This document shows, piece after piece, positions 61,153 to 64,000 of a stretch of 64,000 nucleotides of DNA (position 1 is the stretch's first letter; each line of letters opens with the position of its first letter). Origin of the DNA: Pieris napi (Eukaryota > Arthropoda > Insecta > Lepidoptera > Pieridae); contig NC_062236.1 in assembly GCF_905475465.1 (NCBI RefSeq), positions 1,560,001-1,624,000 on the forward strand. Reading direction: 5' to 3'. The notes beneath the pieces are model-generated. The model saw only the letters and a list, made by a program, of their open reading frames with translations. It was not told the origin of the DNA and ran no database searches. The position numbers and the translations under genes were made by a program.

Positions 61153-61577
61153 GTCGCCAGATCTGCCTGATCCCGTGGTTGATATTAGGGGTTCTATATA
61201 TAAAAAAATCCCTTTTTAATAGACACTTTTAGAGATTAGTCACTCCCGTGCTACTAGCTCGGTCGCCAGATCTGCCTGATCCCGTGGTTGATATTAGGGG
61301 TTCTATATATAAAAAAATCCCTCTTTACTAGACACTTTTAGAGGTTAGCCACTCCCGTGCTACTAGCTCGGTCGCCAGATCTGCCTGATCCCGTGGTTGA
61401 TATTAGGGGTTCTATATATAAAAAAATCCCTCTTTACTAGACACTTTTAGAGGTTAGCCACTCCCGTGCTACTAGCTCGGTCGCCAGATCTGCCTGATCC
61501 CGTGGTTGATATTAGGGGTTCTATATATAAAAAAAACCCTTTTTAATAGACACTTTTAGAGATTAGTCACTCCCGTA
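61153..61577. repeat. 109-bp tandem repeat, about four units
   Basis: Units start at 61153, 61262, 61371 and 61480, each beginning GTCGCCAGATCTGCCTGATC, with GGGGTTCTATATATAAAAAA in the middle and CACTCCCGTGCTACTAGCTC at the end. The two middle units are nearly identical; the outer two share variants (TTTTTAATAGAC, AGATTAGTCAC). A Helitron-like wording (GAACTAGCCGTTTCGCGCCC) stands upstream at 61023. Confidence 0.93.
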
Positions 61578-62302
61578 CACCGTCATAGGTCATATAAAAA
61601 GAGTTATACCCTTTTAAAACTTCTAATGACCAGAATTAGGAAGTAGGGTATGAACCCCCGTACCTCAGATAAGCAACGGTCCTGCTGGAACTCTGTAATT
61701 CCCAAATCGCGATTTCATTGATTTTATTTTGAACTAGCATCAACAGAATTGGAGAAAACTATACCAAAGTGTATATATACCAGCGAGGTGTGGCGCCATA
61801 CTTGTACTTCATAATTTCCCACGTGGGCAGGTGTCGATAGATAATTATTTATTTTAAATGAAAATATTAGGGATGTGGTGTATAGATTGTAAATCATAAG
61901 ATTAGTCACAACTAAATCGCTTTATAGGACGTTTTTATCACCCCTAATAGTTAATTTCGTTATCAAATATAGATTGCTCATAATTTGTCTAACATCCGGG
62001 TATGGCGTGTCAGCGTTACATTAAAAGGTAACAAATAGTTAAACTAAATAGTGACTCATTTGTTGGGGACAGGGGAATGATTTGTGTAGGGGAACCGGTC
62101 TATGAAAACTTGTTAGATACTATCCTATTTATTACTAGAATTAGCCAAAACATAGGTTACCGTGTAACTCATGTTACAATTGGACATATACTTAATTTTC
62201 ATCTAAAGAGCTAAGTTCCGAAGATACACTACAAATAGTATGTAAGAAACATTTCACTCATAACAGTTTAAATTCATTTAGAATGAAAACAAAAACAAAC
62301 CA
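61578..62302. other. intronic or intergenic AT-rich DNA
   Basis: No repeat family or exon recognised. Confidence 0.3.
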
Positions 62303-62546
62303 GTCAGATTTTTGTATCTGTTTCACGATCATTTGTCAATCTAATAGGTAAGTACGTGATCAGCCTTCCGTGCCACACGCCGTCGACTTTTTGGGTCTAA
62401 GACAAGCCGGTTTTCTCACGATGATTTCCCTCACCGTTCGAACAACTGTTAAATGCGCACATAGACAGAAATTCTATTGGTACACAGCCGGGGATCGAAC
62501 CTATGATCTAGAGGATGAGAGTCGCACGTTGAAGCCATCACTGCTC
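62303..62546 (-). mobile_element. SINE, nearly full length
   Basis: CAGTCAGATTTTTGTATCTG, GATCAGCCTTCCGTGCCACA, GGGGATCGAACCTATGATCT, head end GCCATCACTGCTC. Confidence 0.75.
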
Positions 62547-63344
62547 TTAGAATGAAAACACTCTTTAATACAGCAATGTTTGGCCAATTTATGAGCAATT
62601 TAAAATTCTCTATAGTTTAGATTATATACGTTTAGATTGTCTGAAAGAGACTGCTTTTAGCAATAAGATAAAAACGTGATCTTATTTGTCACGAAAAAAA
62701 ATGTTTATCCGTGCAGTCATTTCGAAAACTATGTGAATTTTCTTTGTGTACGAATCCAAATGATAATACCGTCTTAGGTTAGACATAGGCCCCTTAACTG
62801 TGATTCTAAATACGGTTGTATTCCAATGGATTCTTATTCATACAGAAAAACCTGCCATATCTCGAGGCTCAGACTAAAATTCAGACAAAGAACCACAAAA
62901 AACTTAAAGAAACCTGATACAGATTTGGCAAAGATCGAGTGTTGTAGGATTTTTAATATAGACTTAAACCATAGAGCTCCAGAACAACCCGAACTGTCAA
63001 GGCACCAACAGCAAAAATCGTAAACGCGGTAACTCAAAACCAAAACATATAAATTGAATCGATAATTGGTTATTCGAAGGATCCTCTAACAAACTCCAAG
63101 TTAAGCCAGGAATTGTAATTACTCTCATACTTGTATGCAATGAAACAGAATCGATATTGTTCGTTTCGTATTGTTGTTTCGAATTCATTTAGATTTTTCG
63201 CATTCAATACGGTTACAGATAACGGTTTGAATGTGTACAATTATAAAAAATATTCAATTTGGGAGACAAAATGTTACAATGTAATTTAATGCTTTCAACG
63301 AGTTCTCAACATTTTTAATGATCGTTTTTTTATATAACAAACGC

Positions 63345-63480
63345 AAAAGGCTCATCTGATGTTGAGAGATACCGCTGCCCATAGACAAATCGCCAGCGGG
63401 GTTTTTGGTGCCTAAGTCAATCTGGTTCGGAAATACTTCAGTAGGCAGCTACATAATGGTGGTGCGCGACAAAAACGCTC
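63345..63480 (-). mobile_element. LINE tail remnant (TTTMWNQ family)
   Basis: GGCTCATCTGATGTTGAGAG, GGTTCGGAAATACTTCAGTA, GGCAGCTACATAATGGTGGT; minus orientation. Confidence 0.6.
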
Positions 63481-63544
63481 AGTTGTGGGACTACGGTCCA
63501 GGTGATCGTTTGTGATCACTACTATATCATCACAGACTATAAAA

Positions 63545-63825
63545 AGATGATAGACGCCGCATCGACGCTTTCGAAATGTTGACGTTGCTAAATTCTAAAG
63601 GAAAAGCATGTCCAAGGGGCTCTCAAGTATTTGTCTGCAGAATGTTGCAATTTATCGCCCACATTGCTCGGACCCCTCATGACCCATGACATAAAACTTA
63701 TAATGACTGGGAAAATGGAGGGAAAAAGACCAAGGGGACGCAGCCCAACACGATGGACCGCGCAGGTATTACAAAACCTGGACACTAATCTCTATGATGC
63801 CATTCATCTAGCTAAAGTGTAGTGT
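63545..63825 (+). pseudogene. endonuclease-reverse transcriptase C-terminal remnant
   Basis: The frame from about 63545 gives DRRRIDAFEM, then after frame changes MLQFIAHIARTP, and finally KMEGKRPRGRSPTRWTAQVL. This is the usual C-terminal end of a LINE ORF (RIDAFE.W..RR, ILQFFGHI.RR, G..EGKR.RGRSPTRW.DQ). Stops and frameshifts show it is dead. Confidence 0.68.
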
Positions 63826-64000
63826 GCAGTACTACACAACGGGGTCGGGAGTGATCGTCAGTGAAGTTTCTTTGATTAGCAGATCCTATACACAATTCGA
63901 CAGAAATGGACCAAAAAGTACTTAGTGAAAGAGTGCCAAAAGACAGATTTAGTTATTCAGACCCGCCTTCTCACGTCTACATATTTATTATGTCTGCAGT

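Noticed and set aside
61153..61577. CRISPR-like array
   Set aside because: Units are contiguous 109-bp copies without distinct spacers, and the genome is eukaryotic.

Overview
The window is nuclear DNA of an insect, most likely a moth or butterfly. Genes have short GT-AG introns, the non-coding DNA is AT-rich, and the space between exons is filled with a tRNA-derived SINE, CR1-like and other non-LTR retrotransposon pieces, Helitron-like elements, Harbinger-like and other MITEs and fold-back elements. I recognise the repeat style as lepidopteran from general knowledge; no search was run.

Layout. (1) 1-147: open 3' end of an unidentified plus-strand gene. (2) 635-1287 (+): a four-exon LYRM7-like complex III assembly factor. 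(3) 2388-3860 (+): a two-exon egghead-like beta-1,4-mannosyltransferase. (4) About 5.28-5.74 kb (-): a dead mariner transposase. (5) 8338-11715 (+): an intact single-coding-exon Hem/NCKAP1 gene (WAVE complex), with a probable 5'-UTR intron. (6) 15957-58487 (-): the last thirteen coding exons of kuzbanian/ADAM10. They run from the prodomain through the furin site, HExxHxxGxxH-type zinc protease, disintegrin, cysteine-rich region and transmembrane helix to a cytoplasmic tail ending in exon M. The signal peptide and first prodomain exons were not found and probably lie beyond the right edge. Hem and kuz converge tail to tail.

The kuz introns hold nearly all the mobile DNA. The 28.9-kb intron between exons A and B contains a 5'-truncated CR1-like retrotransposon with a full-length endonuclease/reverse transcriptase ORF. 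It also holds a 1.44-kb fold-back element with arms of about 650 bp, a second fold-back element, a 1.6-kb non-autonomous DNA element with subterminal repeats, a Helitron with A/T flanks, an 0.8-kb Harbinger-like MITE packed with GATAC motifs, and many SINEs.

The most interesting observation is at the CR1 ORF1/ORF2 junction. A canonical slippery heptamer TTTAAAT lies in the ORF1 frame directly before the ORF1 stop codon, and a -1 shift there enters the ORF2 frame. The conserved N-terminal endonuclease motif of ORF2 (HQNIQG) lies upstream of the first ATG of ORF2, so some route other than simple AUG initiation seems to be needed.
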